From contig NZ_SZVS01000008.1 of NCBI RefSeq assembly GCF_007670255.1, positions 62,001-126,000 on the forward strand: a stretch of DNA of 64,000 nt, in the 5' to 3' direction. Positions 16,674 to 25,556 of this stretch are shown here, in pieces. This DNA is from Paenarthrobacter nicotinovorans. Lineage in GTDB: Bacteria > Actinomycetota > Actinomycetes > Actinomycetales > Micrococcaceae. A model generated the notes under the pieces. That model did not search any database, was not told the origin of the DNA, and was given only the letters and a program-made list of their open reading frames with translations. Positions within the stretch are counted from its first letter, which is position 1. Each line of letters begins with the position of its first letter. A program made the position numbers and the translations under genes.

Positions 16674-19600
16674 ATGAGCCTCAACGGTCTGCGCCGCGCA
16701 CTGGCGGAGGACAAGACGTTTGCGCGCGTTCGTACAGAGGCCCAGCGGCCCTTCAGCGACCGCAACACCGACTACCAGATCAGCGCCCCCACCGGCATGC
16801 GGGCCGTCCTGATCGCCGAAATGGCAGATGCCCTGGCCGATGCCGCTGCCGATGGTGGCGGCGCGCCGGTGGTCCTCGCTGTCACTGCCACGGGCAGGGA
16901 AGCCGAAGACCTCACAGCCGCCCTCGCCTCCTACCTCCCCGCGGATTCCGTTGCCGCTTTCCCCAGCTGGGAAACCCTTCCGCATGAGCGTCTCTCGCCG
17001 CGCTCGGACACTGTGGGCCGGCGGCTTTCGGTGCTGCGCCGCCTGACGCACCCGGAAACCTCGACGGCGGCCCCGTTGCGGGTGGTGGTGGCTCCCGTTC
17101 GCGCCGTGGTGCAGCCGATTGTGGCCGGGTTGGGCGACCTCGTTCCCGTGACGCTGCAGGTCGGGCAGGAGCGGTCCTTCAGCGAGGTCGTGCGCGCCTT
17201 GTCCGACGCCGCCTACGCCCGCGTGGACATGGTGACCCATCGTGGTGAATTCGCCGTCCGCGGTGGCATCCTTGACGTCTTCCCGCCCACCGAGGACCAC
17301 CCCATCCGTGTGGAGTTCTTTGGCGACGAGGTAGACCAGATGCGCTGGTTCGCCGTTGCCGACCAGCGTTCCCTGACCGCGCCAGGGGTCCACCACCCCA
17401 CGGAACTGCACGCCCCTCCGTGCCGCGAAATCCTCATCACTCCCTCCGTGATGTCCCGCGCCGCCAAGCTGAAGGCCGACATGCCGGCCGCAGCAGACAT
17501 GCTGGAAAAGATCGCCGGTGGCATCGCTGTTGAGGGTATGGAATCCCTGGCCCCGGTGCTGGTGGATGCCATGGTTCCGTTCGTGGACCAGCTCCCGGCC
17601 GGTTCCCTCTCGGTGGTCATCGAGCCCGAAAAGGTACGCACCCGCGCGCACGACCTCGCGGCGACCAATGAAGAGTTCCTGGAAGCGGCCTGGTCAACAG
17701 CGTCCGACGGCGGTGCGGCGCCACTGGATCTGTCGTCCCAGGCTTCGACAGACCTGCATGCCGCCAGTTTCCGCTCGCTGACGGACACTCGCTCCGCCGC
17801 GTTGGAACACGGCGTTTCCTGGTGGTCCATCACCTCCCTTGCCTCGGACGAGGACCTGGTCCTGGACATTGATGTCCTCAACATGCGTGCCAGGGAACCG
17901 CGCGGCTACCAGGGCGACGTCGCTGAAATGCTCGAGTTCATCGGCTCCCGCGTCCGCGATCAGTGGCGCGTTGTAGTGGTGACCGATGGCCCTGGTCCCG
18001 CCCAGCGGCTGGCCGAGCTGTTCCATGACGCAGAGATTCCGTGTTCCCGCGTCGAGTCCCTGGATAACGAACCCCAGCCGGGCATCATTGAGGTGACCAC
18101 TGCCGCCGTCGGCCGTGGCTTTGTCCTGGACGGACTCAAACTGGGGCTGTTGACGGAGGCGGACCTCCTGGGCCGCGCCTCGGCCAGTTCCACGAAGGAC
18201 ATGCGCCGCATGCCGTCCAAGCGACGGAACGCGGTGGATCCGCTCCAGCTGCACGCCGGGGACTTCGTGGTGCACGAGCAGCACGGCATCGGCCGGTTCG
18301 TGGAGCTCATCCAGCGCAAGGTGACCGGGACGTCGTCGTCCGATGCCGGACTGCGCGAGTACCTGGTGCTGGAGTACGCGCCGTCGAAGCGCGGCGCCCC
18401 TGGCGACCGTCTCTTCGTGCCCACGGACCAGCTGGACCAGGTGACCCGCTACGTGGGCGGTGACACTCCGGCCCTGAGCAAGATGGGCGGCGCGGACTGG
18501 GCCAGCACCAAGTCCAAGGCCCGCAAAGCTGTCAAGGAGATCGCCGGCGAACTGATTCGCCTGTACTCGGCCCGTATGGCATCCCGGGGGCACGCCTTCG
18601 CCCCGGATACTCCGTGGCAGCGCGAGTTGGAGGAGGCGTTCCCTTACGTGGAGACTCCTGACCAGTTGACCACCATCAACGAGGTCAAGGCGGACATGGA
18701 ACGCGAGATCCCCATGGACCGGCTGGTGTCCGGTGACGTGGGCTACGGCAAGACCGAGATCGCCGTCCGCGCGGCGTTCAAGGCTGTCCAGGACGGCAAG
18801 CAGGTGGCAGTTCTGGTGCCCACCACGCTCTTGGCGCAGCAGCACTACGAGACGTTTACTGAACGTTTTTCGGGGTTCCCCCTCCGGGTGAGGCCCTTGT
18901 CCCGGTTCCAGACCGCCAAGGAAGCCAAGGAGACTGCCGAGGGCGTCAAGAGCGGTGCCGTGGACGTGGTGATCGGAACACACAGGCTGCTGTCCAAGGA
19001 CTTTGAGTTCAAGGACCTTGGCCTGGTCATCGTGGACGAGGAACAGCGCTTCGGCGTCGAACACAAGGAAGCGCTCAAGAAGATGCGCACCAACGTCGAT
19101 GTCCTGGCCATGAGTGCCACGCCGATCCCGCGAACCCTGGAAATGTCTCTCACGGGCATCCGGGAAACGTCCACGCTGGCCACACCGCCGGAAGAACGGC
19201 ACCCGGTGCTGACGTACGTGGGCCCCTTCACCAACAAGCAGACCTCGGCAGCGATCCGCCGCGAGCTCATGCGCGAGGGCCAGGTGTTCTTCGTCCACAA
19301 CCGCGTGTCCTCGATCGAGCGCATCGCCGCCCAGATCCGGGAGCTTGTCCCTGAAGCGCGGGTGGAGGTGGCGCACGGGCAGATGTCCGAGAGCCGCCTG
19401 GAGAAGATCATTGTGGACTTCTGGGAGAAGCGCTTCGACGTCCTGGTCTGCACCACCATCATCGAGACGGGCCTGGACATCTCCAACGCCAACACTTTGA
19501 TCGTGGACGGAGCAGACAAGTACGGCCTCTCGCAGTTGCACCAGCTCCGTGGCCGTGTTGGCCGTGGCCGCGAACGTGCCTACGCCTACTTCCTTTACCC

Positions 19601-20306
19601 CTCGGAAAAGCCCCTGGGCGAGGTGGCTTTGGAGCGCCTCAAGGCAGTGGCAGCGCACAATGAGCTCGGTGCGGGCATGCAGCTGGCCATGAAGGACCTT
19701 GAAATCCGTGGTGCGGGCAACCTGCTGGGCGGAGAGCAGTCAGGCCATATCCAAGGCGTCGGCTTCGATCTTTACATCCGGCTGGTGGGCGAGGCCGTGG
19801 CCGAATATCGTGGCGAGGCGGAGGAGAAGGCCGCCGAAATGAAGATCGAGCTGCCCGTCAACGCCCACCTGCCGCACGACTACGTGCCGGGGGAGAGGCT
19901 GCGCCTGGAGGCCTATCGCAAGCTCGCAGCTGCGACCACCCACGAAGCGATCGACGAAGTCCTCGCCGAACTCGTGGACCGCTACGGTGAGCCGCCGCTC
20001 CCGGCCCAAAACCTCATTGCCGTGGCCCGCTTCCGGGTTGGTGCCCGCGAGGCCGGCCTGTCCGACGTCGCACTTCAAGGCAACTTCATCCGCTTCTCGC
20101 CGGCGCAACTGCCCGAATCCAAAACCATGCGCCTAAACCGCATGTACCCGGGTTCCCAGGTCAAGCCAGCCTTGGACGCCGTGTTGATTCCCAAGCCCAA
20201 GACCGCCAGGATCGGCGGACGGGACCTCCAGGATGCCGAGATCCTGCAGTGGGCCAACAACGTCATTGAAGCGATCTTCGCCGATGTGCCCGTGAAGGCA
20301 GGCTAA
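16674..20306 (+). CDS. mfd: Transcription-repair coupling factor
   Basis: Removes RNA polymerase stalled at DNA damage and recruits UvrA. About 1210 aa, normal Mfd length. Order of domains: UvrB-like damage module (residues 1-350), RNA polymerase interaction domain with HEQHGIGRFV near 535, and a superfamily 2 helicase with Walker A GDVGYGKTE near 687 and DEEQRFG near 787, plus QLRGRVGRGRERAYAY, followed by the C-terminal TRCF domain that masks the UvrA site. ATG 16674 is preferred over the upstream TTG because AGGAG precedes it. Confidence 0.96.
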   Translation: MSLNGLRRALAEDKTFARVRTEAQRPFSDRNTDYQISAPTGMRAVLIAEMADALADAAADGGGAPVVLAVTATGREAEDLTAALASYLPADSVAAFPSWETLPHERLSPRSDTVGRRLSVLRRLTHPETSTAAPLRVVVAPVRAVVQPIVAGLGDLVPVTLQVGQERSFSEVVRALSDAAYARVDMVTHRGEFAVRGGILDVFPPTEDHPIRVEFFGDEVDQMRWFAVADQRSLTAPGVHHPTELHAPPCREILITPSVMSRAAKLKADMPAAADMLEKIAGGIAVEGMESLAPVLVDAMVPFVDQLPAGSLSVVIEPEKVRTRAHDLAATNEEFLEAAWSTASDGGAAPLDLSSQASTDLHAASFRSLTDTRSAALEHGVSWWSITSLASDEDLVLDIDVLNMRAREPRGYQGDVAEMLEFIGSRVRDQWRVVVVTDGPGPAQRLAELFHDAEIPCSRVESLDNEPQPGIIEVTTAAVGRGFVLDGLKLGLLTEADLLGRASASSTKDMRRMPSKRRNAVDPLQLHAGDFVVHEQHGIGRFVELIQRKVTGTSSSDAGLREYLVLEYAPSKRGAPGDRLFVPTDQLDQVTRYVGGDTPALSKMGGADWASTKSKARKAVKEIAGELIRLYSARMASRGHAFAPDTPWQRELEEAFPYVETPDQLTTINEVKADMEREIPMDRLVSGDVGYGKTEIAVRAAFKAVQDGKQVAVLVPTTLLAQQHYETFTERFSGFPLRVRPLSRFQTAKEAKETAEGVKSGAVDVVIGTHRLLSKDFEFKDLGLVIVDEEQRFGVEHKEALKKMRTNVDVLAMSATPIPRTLEMSLTGIRETSTLATPPEERHPVLTYVGPFTNKQTSAAIRRELMREGQVFFVHNRVSSIERIAAQIRELVPEARVEVAHGQMSESRLEKIIVDFWEKRFDVLVCTTIIETGLDISNANTLIVDGADKYGLSQLHQLRGRVGRGRERAYAYFLYPSEKPLGEVALERLKAVAAHNELGAGMQLAMKDLEIRGAGNLLGGEQSGHIQGVGFDLYIRLVGEAVAEYRGEAEEKAAEMKIELPVNAHLPHDYVPGERLRLEAYRKLAAATTHEAIDEVLAELVDRYGEPPLPAQNLIAVARFRVGAREAGLSDVALQGNFIRFSPAQLPESKTMRLNRMYPGSQVKPALDAVLIPKPKTARIGGRDLQDAEILQWANNVIEAIFADVPVKAG

Positions 20307-20310
20307 GCGA

Positions 20311-21105
20311 ATGATGGGAGGACACCACGCCGCGTCGGGAGCCGCGGCGTGGATAGCCATTGCCTCAACCGGTCCCTACGCCTTGGGCTGGTACCCCCTG
20401 GATTCCACCGGAATCCTGATTGGCGCCATGGCGACGGCGGGAACTGCGCTCGTGTGCGACTGGGACCACCGGCACAGCACCATTGCGAACTCGTTGCCGC
20501 CGCTGTCCAATGTGATCGCGGTGGGGATCGAGAAGGCCAGCGGCGGGCACCGGCAGGGTACGCACTCGCTGCTGGGGGCCTCAGCGTTCGTGGTCCTCGC
20601 CGCGATGGCCGCGCAGTTCCAGATGATGACCCCGGTGGGCAAACTTTCCATCGGCGCGGGCCTGCTGTGCATGTTCATGATCAACCTGGCAGCCAAGGCG
20701 TTGAATCTGTTCCCGAAGTCCGGGTGGATCACCAACTGGCTCTTTGCCCTGGTCATGGCAGGTTTGGTGACCTGGTTTGCTCCTGACCAGTGGGGTTGGC
20801 TCCCGTTGTCCATGCTCACGGGCGTGGTGGTTCACATCGTGGGGGACATGATCACTGTGGGTGGCGTGCCCTTGTTGTGGCCGATCGTCATCAAGCCGCC
20901 GAAGTTCCTGCGGAAATCGCTGGTGAGTGGAATCTGGCGGGCGAACGGTGCCTTTTCCCTGCCGCTGCTGGGCCGCGCCGGATCCCGACGCGAATGGCTG
21001 GTGCTGATTCCCGTCAGCGGCTACGCGATGGTCGGTATGGGGGCCGCGGCCTGGACGCTGGCCCAACTGCACTGGCCGGCCTTCCTGGCGGCCCTGGCGC
21101 TTTAA
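20311..21105 (+). CDS. Membrane-bound metal-dependent hydrolase, YdjM/DUF457 type
   Basis: 264 aa with about six hydrophobic segments. The N-terminal MMGGHHAASG, the intramembrane CDWDHRHST and the HRQGTHSLLG histidine/aspartate motifs match the YdjM (LexA-binding inner-membrane hydrolase) group, also called DUF457; VVHIVGDMITVGGV supplies a further His/Asp pair. Substrate unknown. It starts 4 nt after mfd and may be co-transcribed with it. A long hairpin lies immediately after the stop. Confidence 0.8.
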   Translation: MMGGHHAASGAAAWIAIASTGPYALGWYPLDSTGILIGAMATAGTALVCDWDHRHSTIANSLPPLSNVIAVGIEKASGGHRQGTHSLLGASAFVVLAAMAAQFQMMTPVGKLSIGAGLLCMFMINLAAKALNLFPKSGWITNWLFALVMAGLVTWFAPDQWGWLPLSMLTGVVVHIVGDMITVGGVPLLWPIVIKPPKFLRKSLVSGIWRANGAFSLPLLGRAGSRREWLVLIPVSGYAMVGMGAAAWTLAQLHWPAFLAALAL

Positions 21106-21108
21106 AAG

Positions 21109-21175
21109 AGCAACGCGGGGTCACTTACGGCCCATCCCGAAGGGGATGATGGGCCGTAAGTGACCCCGCGTTGCT
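21109..21175. repeat. Intergenic palindrome family A, copy 1
   Basis: Perfect 28-bp arms (21109-21136 and 21148-21175), core GCAACGCGGGGTCACTTACG, loop 11 nt. It lies between convergent genes. It shares sequence with the elements at 48291-48357 and 52053-52115. Compared with the 52-kb copy, a C-to-T change in one arm is matched by G-to-A in the other. Confidence 0.9.
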
Positions 21176-21184
21176 TTAAGGCTT

Positions 21185-21412
21185 CTAGTTCTCGCCGGCG
21201 GAGTCCGAGCGGCCGAGGATGGTCTGGGGGATCCAGAAGGCCAGGGCGAAGAGACCCAGGCACACGGCCATCGGCCACGGGTTGTCCAGGCTCAAGAAGG
21301 AGAGCGAGTAGATGGCACCCAGGAAGAGCACGATGATGACCAGGAACAAGACAATGCTCGTGCCGAGACTGTTTTCTTTTTCAATGGGGGCACTTGTGGT
21401 GTTCTTGGACAT
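21185..21412 (-). CDS. Small hypothetical membrane protein
   Basis: 75 aa, two hydrophobic helices (about 17-38 and 47-64) with a polar N-terminus and a short acidic C-terminus. No family recognised. GAGGAGGA precedes the ATG, and a GCCCCGCGGGGC palindrome lies just upstream of that ribosome binding site. Confidence 0.65.
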   Translation of the reverse strand: MSKNTTSAPIEKENSLGTSIVLFLVIIVLFLGAIYSLSFLSLDNPWPMAVCLGLFALAFWIPQTILGRSDSAGEN

Positions 21413-21465
21413 TCATTCCTCCTCGGCCCCGCGGGGCTCAAAAATCTCTGGCAGTTGCGGAAGCC

Positions 21466-22158
21466 TCAGTAGGCAGATGAACCCTGTTCACCTTTGACGA
21501 TGGCAATTCCGGAACTCGCTCCGATACGTGTTGCACCAGCAGCAATCATAGCCTGTGCGTCGGCCAGGGACCGCACGCCGCCGGAGGCTTTGACGCCGAG
21601 CTCCGGACCTACCGTGTTGCGCATCAAGGCAACATCTTCCACCGTGGCGCCGCCACCGTTGAATCCGGTGGAGGTCTTGACGAAGTCTGCGCCGGCCTCA
21701 ACGGCTGCTTCGCAGGCGATGACTTTTTGTTCGTCCGTGAGCATGGAGGTCTCAATGATGACTTTCAGGATGGCTTCGCCGGCGTGCACGGTTTCTGCCA
21801 CGGCGCGGATGTCATCAACCAAAGCGCCCTTGTCATTGGCACGGGCCGAGGCCATATTGATCACCATGTCGATCTCGTTGGCGCCATCGAGCACGGCGCC
21901 GCGGGCCTCGAAGCTCTTGACGTCGGTCGGCGTTGCACCCAGCGGGAAGCCGATCACCGAACACGTCAGCACTCCCGAGCCCCGGAGGGCTTTGGCGACG
22001 GTTTTGACCCACACAGGGTTCACGCAAACGGACTTGAACCGGTACTCGACGGCCTCTGCGCATACTTTGAGGATGTCGGCCTCGCTGGCCTCCGGCTTCA
22101 AGAGTGTGTGGTCGATGTAGGAGGCGATATTTGCAGGGGCGACGGCTTCGTTGCTCAA
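21466..22158 (-). CDS. deoC: Deoxyribose-phosphate aldolase
   Basis: Splits 2-deoxyribose 5-phosphate into acetaldehyde and glyceraldehyde 3-phosphate in deoxynucleoside catabolism. 230 aa class I aldolase. Seen: [12 protein letters not shown]-terminus, [24 protein letters not shown], the Schiff-base Lys161 in FVKTSTGF, and [10 protein letters not shown] with the second active-site lysine. The start is TTG with AAGGA upstream. The purine nucleoside phosphorylase at 52130-52948 belongs to the same catabolic route but lies far away. Confidence 0.95.
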   Translation of the reverse strand: MSNEAVAPANIASYIDHTLLKPEASEADILKVCAEAVEYRFKSVCVNPVWVKTVAKALRGSGVLTCSVIGFPLGATPTDVKSFEARGAVLDGANEIDMVINMASARANDKGALVDDIRAVAETVHAGEAILKVIIETSMLTDEQKVIACEAAVEAGADFVKTSTGFNGGGATVEDVALMRNTVGPELGVKASGGVRSLADAQAMIAAGATRIGASSGIAIVKGEQGSSAY

Positions 22159-22247
22159 TGGAATCCTTCCGTGCAGGGCGTGGCCGGCCCGGTGGCCGCA
22201 GGGTTGTCACTGCCCGTCAAAGGACCATCTTGCCACACCGGCGCGGG

Positions 22248-22290
22248 TCTGCCCGGGCCTGCCCGGGGTGCTCAGGCAGGCCCGGGCAGA
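22248..22290 (-). terminator. Strong hairpin after the NirB-like gene, possible terminator
   Basis: Perfect 16-bp arms TCTGCCCGGGCCTGCC (22248-22263) and its complement (22275-22290), loop 11 nt, 15 nt past the stop of the minus-strand gene. There is no T-run, so a U-less terminator is possible but not certain. Confidence 0.55.
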
Positions 22291-22305
22291 CGTCGATTGG
22301 GCAGC

Positions 22306-23172
22306 TTAGGCAGCCATGGCGGTGGGGATCGCGCTTCCCGCCAAACCGAGGAGCATGCCCGATGCACACAGCATTGCCGAGGACTCAGCGGACAGCAGCA
22401 GGCCCAAGCGCAGGCCGTCACAGGACGCGGCATCACCGATCGCCCAGATGCCGGGGACCGAGGTGGCGAGGTCGCGCCCTACGGCGATTCCGCCGTCGAA
22501 CGCTATCTGGAGTCCGGCGCTTTCGGCGAGGTCATTGCGTGCGGTGCGTTCCTCGGCCAGGACGACGAGGTCACCCTTCATGCTGCTGCCGTCCTCGAAG
22601 ACAATGCCGGCTGCGGCCTGCGCCTGCCCGGATCCTGCCGGATCGGCGGCGACCACGGCTGTGGGGCGCAGGGTGGTCCGGACTGGACGGACGCCGCGGG
22701 CCCGGAGCACGGCTTCGGCCTGGCCCGCTGCTGGACCATTGCCGACGAGGATCCCCAGGGGACGGCGGCCGACTGAGCGGGTGACATCCTTGACTGCCTC
22801 ACCGATGGAGGCGGCGTCGTCGATGGTGGAGTAGCTCAACACCGCGTCGGCGCCTTCGACGGGAGGCAGCGCGGGGGCCGATCCCGTGGCGATGACCAGT
22901 TGGTCGTAGCTGAAGTCCATGCCATCCACAGTGGTGACCACTTTGGCCTCTGCGTCAATGAAACTTGCGGCCTGGCCGAAGCGCACGGAGACCTGGGGCA
23001 GTTCCGCCAGTTCCAGGAGGGCATCGGGGCAATCGTCGCGGTTGCTGAGCACGGTGATGGTACCGGCGAAGGATTGTTGACGGTTGTCGGTCCTGCCCGC
23101 CAGCCGCCGCACCAGTGCCTGGGCTGCGGGGCCGGCGCCGGCGATGACGATGTGAAGGGAAGTGGAGGACAT
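22306..23172 (-). CDS. Orphan FAD/NAD(P)-dependent oxidoreductase, NirB/NasB N-terminal-like
   Basis: 288 aa. FAD-binding N-terminus HIVIAGAGPAAQALVRRLAG, a conserved FSYDQLVIATGSAPALPPV segment, a second Rossmann motif GILVGNGPAAGQAEAVLRARG, and C-terminal PGIWAIGDAASCDG. It corresponds to only the flavin module of assimilatory nitrite/nitrate reductase proteins; there is no Fe-S or siroheme part, and PYDR-type motifs of NirB are degenerate. The 14-nt ribosome-binding region GCGAAAGG(G)CCCACC is nearly identical to that of nirB, and a GlnR-like array precedes it. A role in nitrogen assimilation is inferred from those two points. Confidence 0.75.
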   Translation of the reverse strand: MSSTSLHIVIAGAGPAAQALVRRLAGRTDNRQQSFAGTITVLSNRDDCPDALLELAELPQVSVRFGQAASFIDAEAKVVTTVDGMDFSYDQLVIATGSAPALPPVEGADAVLSYSTIDDAASIGEAVKDVTRSVGRRPLGILVGNGPAAGQAEAVLRARGVRPVRTTLRPTAVVAADPAGSGQAQAAAGIVFEDGSSMKGDLVVLAEERTARNDLAESAGLQIAFDGGIAVGRDLATSVPGIWAIGDAASCDGLRLGLLLSAESSAMLCASGMLLGLAGSAIPTAMAA

Positions 23173-23232
23173 GGTGGGCCCTTTCGCTGATGACCTGTTT
23201 GGTGCTGTTGATCATCAGCGTAGGGGGCCGGT

Positions 23233-23259
23233 TTTTCGCGGGTGTTTCGCCGCTGTTGC
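23233..23259 (-). promoter_or_regulatory. Putative GlnR box upstream of the orphan NirB-like gene
   Basis: Read on the minus strand: GCAAC-n6-GAAAC-n6-GAAAA, exact 11-bp spacing (5-mers at 23255, 23244 and 23233), 61 nt from the start codon. It resembles the actinobacterial GlnR pattern gTnAc-n6-GaAAc. Confidence 0.5.
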
Positions 23260-23332
23260 CATCATTGGCGTGTTCGTAGCGTGCTGTTTACCGGCCGGTA
23301 ATAACGTGCGTCACATCCTTGTGCATGCGCCG

Positions 23333-24676
23333 TCAGTACCGCCGCAAAAGCTCGCGGAATCCGTTGGTGGTGAAGCGGGCGACCACCTGTGCGCGCGCCC
23401 TCACACCGTGGGCGCCGACGGGTTCCACGGATGCCAGAAGGCCCGCCACATCGCCCAGGCCCATGGTGAGTTCCACCACGTGCCCGCCCATCTCCAGCCG
23501 GGCAGTCCGGATGTCCGTCCACGCATCGGGACCCGGGTCGTCATGCAGGCTGCGGGTGAGGGCTACCTCCTGCCAGCTGCCGTCCAGCCGCACCCGGGCG
23601 CGGTAGGTGAGGTCCTCGCCGTTCACTTCAACCCGGCCATCGGCCAGGAAAGCACGGCCGGATTGTGGGTGGTCAAGGTAGCCGCTCAGCTGCGGTGGTG
23701 CGCCCCCGGGTTCCGAGGGGACGACGACGGCGGCCCGGAACTTCAGCGGTTGACCGTCGAGTTCGCCATGCAAGACGTCGTTGAAACGGACACCCGGCGC
23801 GGGTTCGGTCATCGCGGTGCAGCGGGCATCCTTTGCGAGACCGTCCGGGTCCATCGCGTCGAGGTACGCCCGGGCATCGCGGTACCCCATGCCGATCAGT
23901 GTGTCGGCGTCGATCCGTCCCAGGTAGAACTCGGGATCCAGCGGCAAGGGATGCTCGGGCCGGATCACATGCAGCACGAACTCACGGCCCGCGGCGGCCG
24001 CAGCGTCAAAGTCGGCCAGAAGGGCACCCATGGCACTCATCTCGATCATGTGTACGTATTGCTCCAGCGGCCCGTCGCCCCAGTACGGGGAATTGCCGAC
24101 GCACCAGATCAGCCAGACTTCCCCTGCACCCCGACGCAAAGCCTCTCCCACGTTCGCGTCCCGGATCCATACGGCGTCGGTCCAGATCTTGCCGTCCCGG
24201 CGGAGCGGCTTGAGGAAAATGGGCAAGGACATTCCCGCCGCCATCAGTTCGGCGTCAATGGCGGCAGCGTCAATCGCGTGGCACTGTTTCGAGGTGAACT
24301 CCACCACGTTGAAGGAACCTTCGACGGCGTCCGGCCCAGCGGCGCGGTCACGGATGGTTCCTGCGCTGATGCCCAGGGCGGGGAAAATCTTGTCCAGGAT
24401 GCCGTCGGCGTCGCCCAGAGCGGGCAGCGCCCAGGGCCCCTTGACGTAGTCGCCGAAGGGCAGGGCCGAGCTGAAGTCCTTGACGTCCACGGCGGACCAG
24501 CGTCGGCACATGTCGTCCGCGGAAACCCCGGAGAGCATCATCCCGGCTGTCAGGATGCCGCCGGAGGTGCCGTCGATGTGCTGGAAGTCCAGACCTTCCT
24601 CGGCGAGCGCCTTGACCACCCCTGCCTGCCACGCCACCCGCATGCCGCCACCGGCGAGGACCAAGGAGCGTTTCAT
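23333..24676 (-). CDS. Patatin-like phospholipase family protein
   Basis: 447 aa. N-terminal patatin domain: oxyanion-hole AGGGMR (8-13), nucleophile Ser38 in GTSGG, dyad aspartate near 167 (TDAVWIRD). The C-terminal third (from about 300) is an extra beta-rich region that resembles the accessory part of GMC/cholesterol-oxidase-like proteins (FNDVLHGELDGQPLKFRA...RARVRLDGSWQEVALTRSLHDDPG); that similarity is judged by eye. It would hydrolyse acyl lipids. Last gene of a seven-gene run; its ATG overlaps the preceding stop by 4 nt. Confidence 0.85.
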   Translation of the reverse strand: MKRSLVLAGGGMRVAWQAGVVKALAEEGLDFQHIDGTSGGILTAGMMLSGVSADDMCRRWSAVDVKDFSSALPFGDYVKGPWALPALGDADGILDKIFPALGISAGTIRDRAAGPDAVEGSFNVVEFTSKQCHAIDAAAIDAELMAAGMSLPIFLKPLRRDGKIWTDAVWIRDANVGEALRRGAGEVWLIWCVGNSPYWGDGPLEQYVHMIEMSAMGALLADFDAAAAAGREFVLHVIRPEHPLPLDPEFYLGRIDADTLIGMGYRDARAYLDAMDPDGLAKDARCTAMTEPAPGVRFNDVLHGELDGQPLKFRAAVVVPSEPGGAPPQLSGYLDHPQSGRAFLADGRVEVNGEDLTYRARVRLDGSWQEVALTRSLHDDPGPDAWTDIRTARLEMGGHVVELTMGLGDVAGLLASVEPVGAHGVRARAQVVARFTTNGFRELLRRY

Positions 24677-25077
24677 CGTCCGGCCAGCCCCGGGGCAGTT
24701 GCCGGGATACGGATCCTGCGCCAGTAGATGAACAGGAGGACCGCTGTCGCGAGGTCGAAGAAGGCGACCCCCAGCGCAATCGGGGCGAAGACTCCGTTCA
24801 GCACCCCGATGCCTACCGCCCCGAAGGCCCCGGCTTTCTGGAGCGTGGACCAGAGAACCACCAGAGGGGAGGGAGCACCGCTGAGCAAGCTGTGGAGGAG
24901 CAGTCCGCCGACGATCACCATGAACATGCCCACTGTGCCGAAGAGTTGGCGGCTGGTGGCGGTGTCCTCTGCGCCCAGCAGGCGGAGGATGGGCCCTCCG
25001 AAGGGCACTTGGACCGCGCCGCTGAGGACGGTGATGCCGGCGATGACCGTGAGGACCGCGCGAAGGGGATCATTCAT
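24673..25077 (-). CDS. Hypothetical 4-helix membrane protein
   Basis: 134 aa with four predicted membrane segments (about 8-28, 46-68, 84-104 and 108-125) and a basic C-terminal tail. No family recognised. It overlaps the patatin gene and the upstream membrane gene by ATGA on both sides, so it is almost certainly co-translated with them. Confidence 0.7.
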   Translation of the reverse strand: MNDPLRAVLTVIAGITVLSGAVQVPFGGPILRLLGAEDTATSRQLFGTVGMFMVIVGGLLLHSLLSGAPSPLVVLWSTLQKAGAFGAVGIGVLNGVFAPIALGVAFFDLATAVLLFIYWRRIRIPATAPGLAGR

Positions 25078-25556
25078 GCGAAGGACTCCAGGAGGCGGCC
25101 GCGGTCAACGAGGAGCCACACCATCGACGCCCAGGTCAGGGTGGAGACATAGAAGCGGATGTCGTTGAGCAGCATCCACCGTTGAAGCAGCCACCGGAGT
25201 TCGGCGTCGTCGGCGAAGTCGCCGCCCCGGATCCGCACGTTGATGGGGATGATGAGGCCTTGCCCCACGACGGTCAGCGTAATGATCCCCACCAGGCAGA
25301 TGATGGCGAAAATGACCCGGACCGTACCCCATTCGGACCAGACAAGGATGCCTCCGGAGATGAACATGATGGGTACCACGATGGTGAAGAACTTGGTGGC
25401 GGCCCGGGTGGGGATGCCAAAGTGCATGTCCACGTTGTCTCGGGCCAGTGAACGCCAGGTGGGGTAGAGGAAGAACTTGAGGACCCACATGGTGCCGACG
25501 TACATGGTGGCGCCGAAGAGGAAATAGAGGGCATTGACCAGCAGGAGCCAGTTCAT
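25074..25556 (-). CDS. Hypothetical 4-helix membrane protein
   Basis: 160 aa with four predicted membrane segments (about 5-27, 49-69, 77-100 and 135-152). No family recognised. The open frame extends upstream to 25721, but the ATG at 25556 overlaps the stop of the preceding gene by 4 nt as at the other junctions of this operon, and the N-terminus from there is a clean hydrophobic start (MNWLLLVNALYF). Confidence 0.75.
   Translation of the reverse strand: MNWLLLVNALYFLFGATMYVGTMWVLKFFLYPTWRSLARDNVDMHFGIPTRAATKFFTIVVPIMFISGGILVWSEWGTVRVIFAIICLVGIITLTVVGQGLIIPINVRIRGGDFADDAELRWLLQRWMLLNDIRFYVSTLTWASMVWLLVDRGRLLESFA

Noticed and set aside
21430..21445. GCCCCGCGGGGC palindrome considered as the deoC terminator
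   Set aside because: On the deoC strand the T-run precedes the stem instead of following it, and the stem abuts the next ribosome binding site.
23288..23301. Perfect 14-bp palindrome TTACCGGCCGGTAA between the patatin and NirB-like genes
   Set aside because: Only one copy seen and no link to a regulator; not strong enough for its own claim, though it could be an operator.
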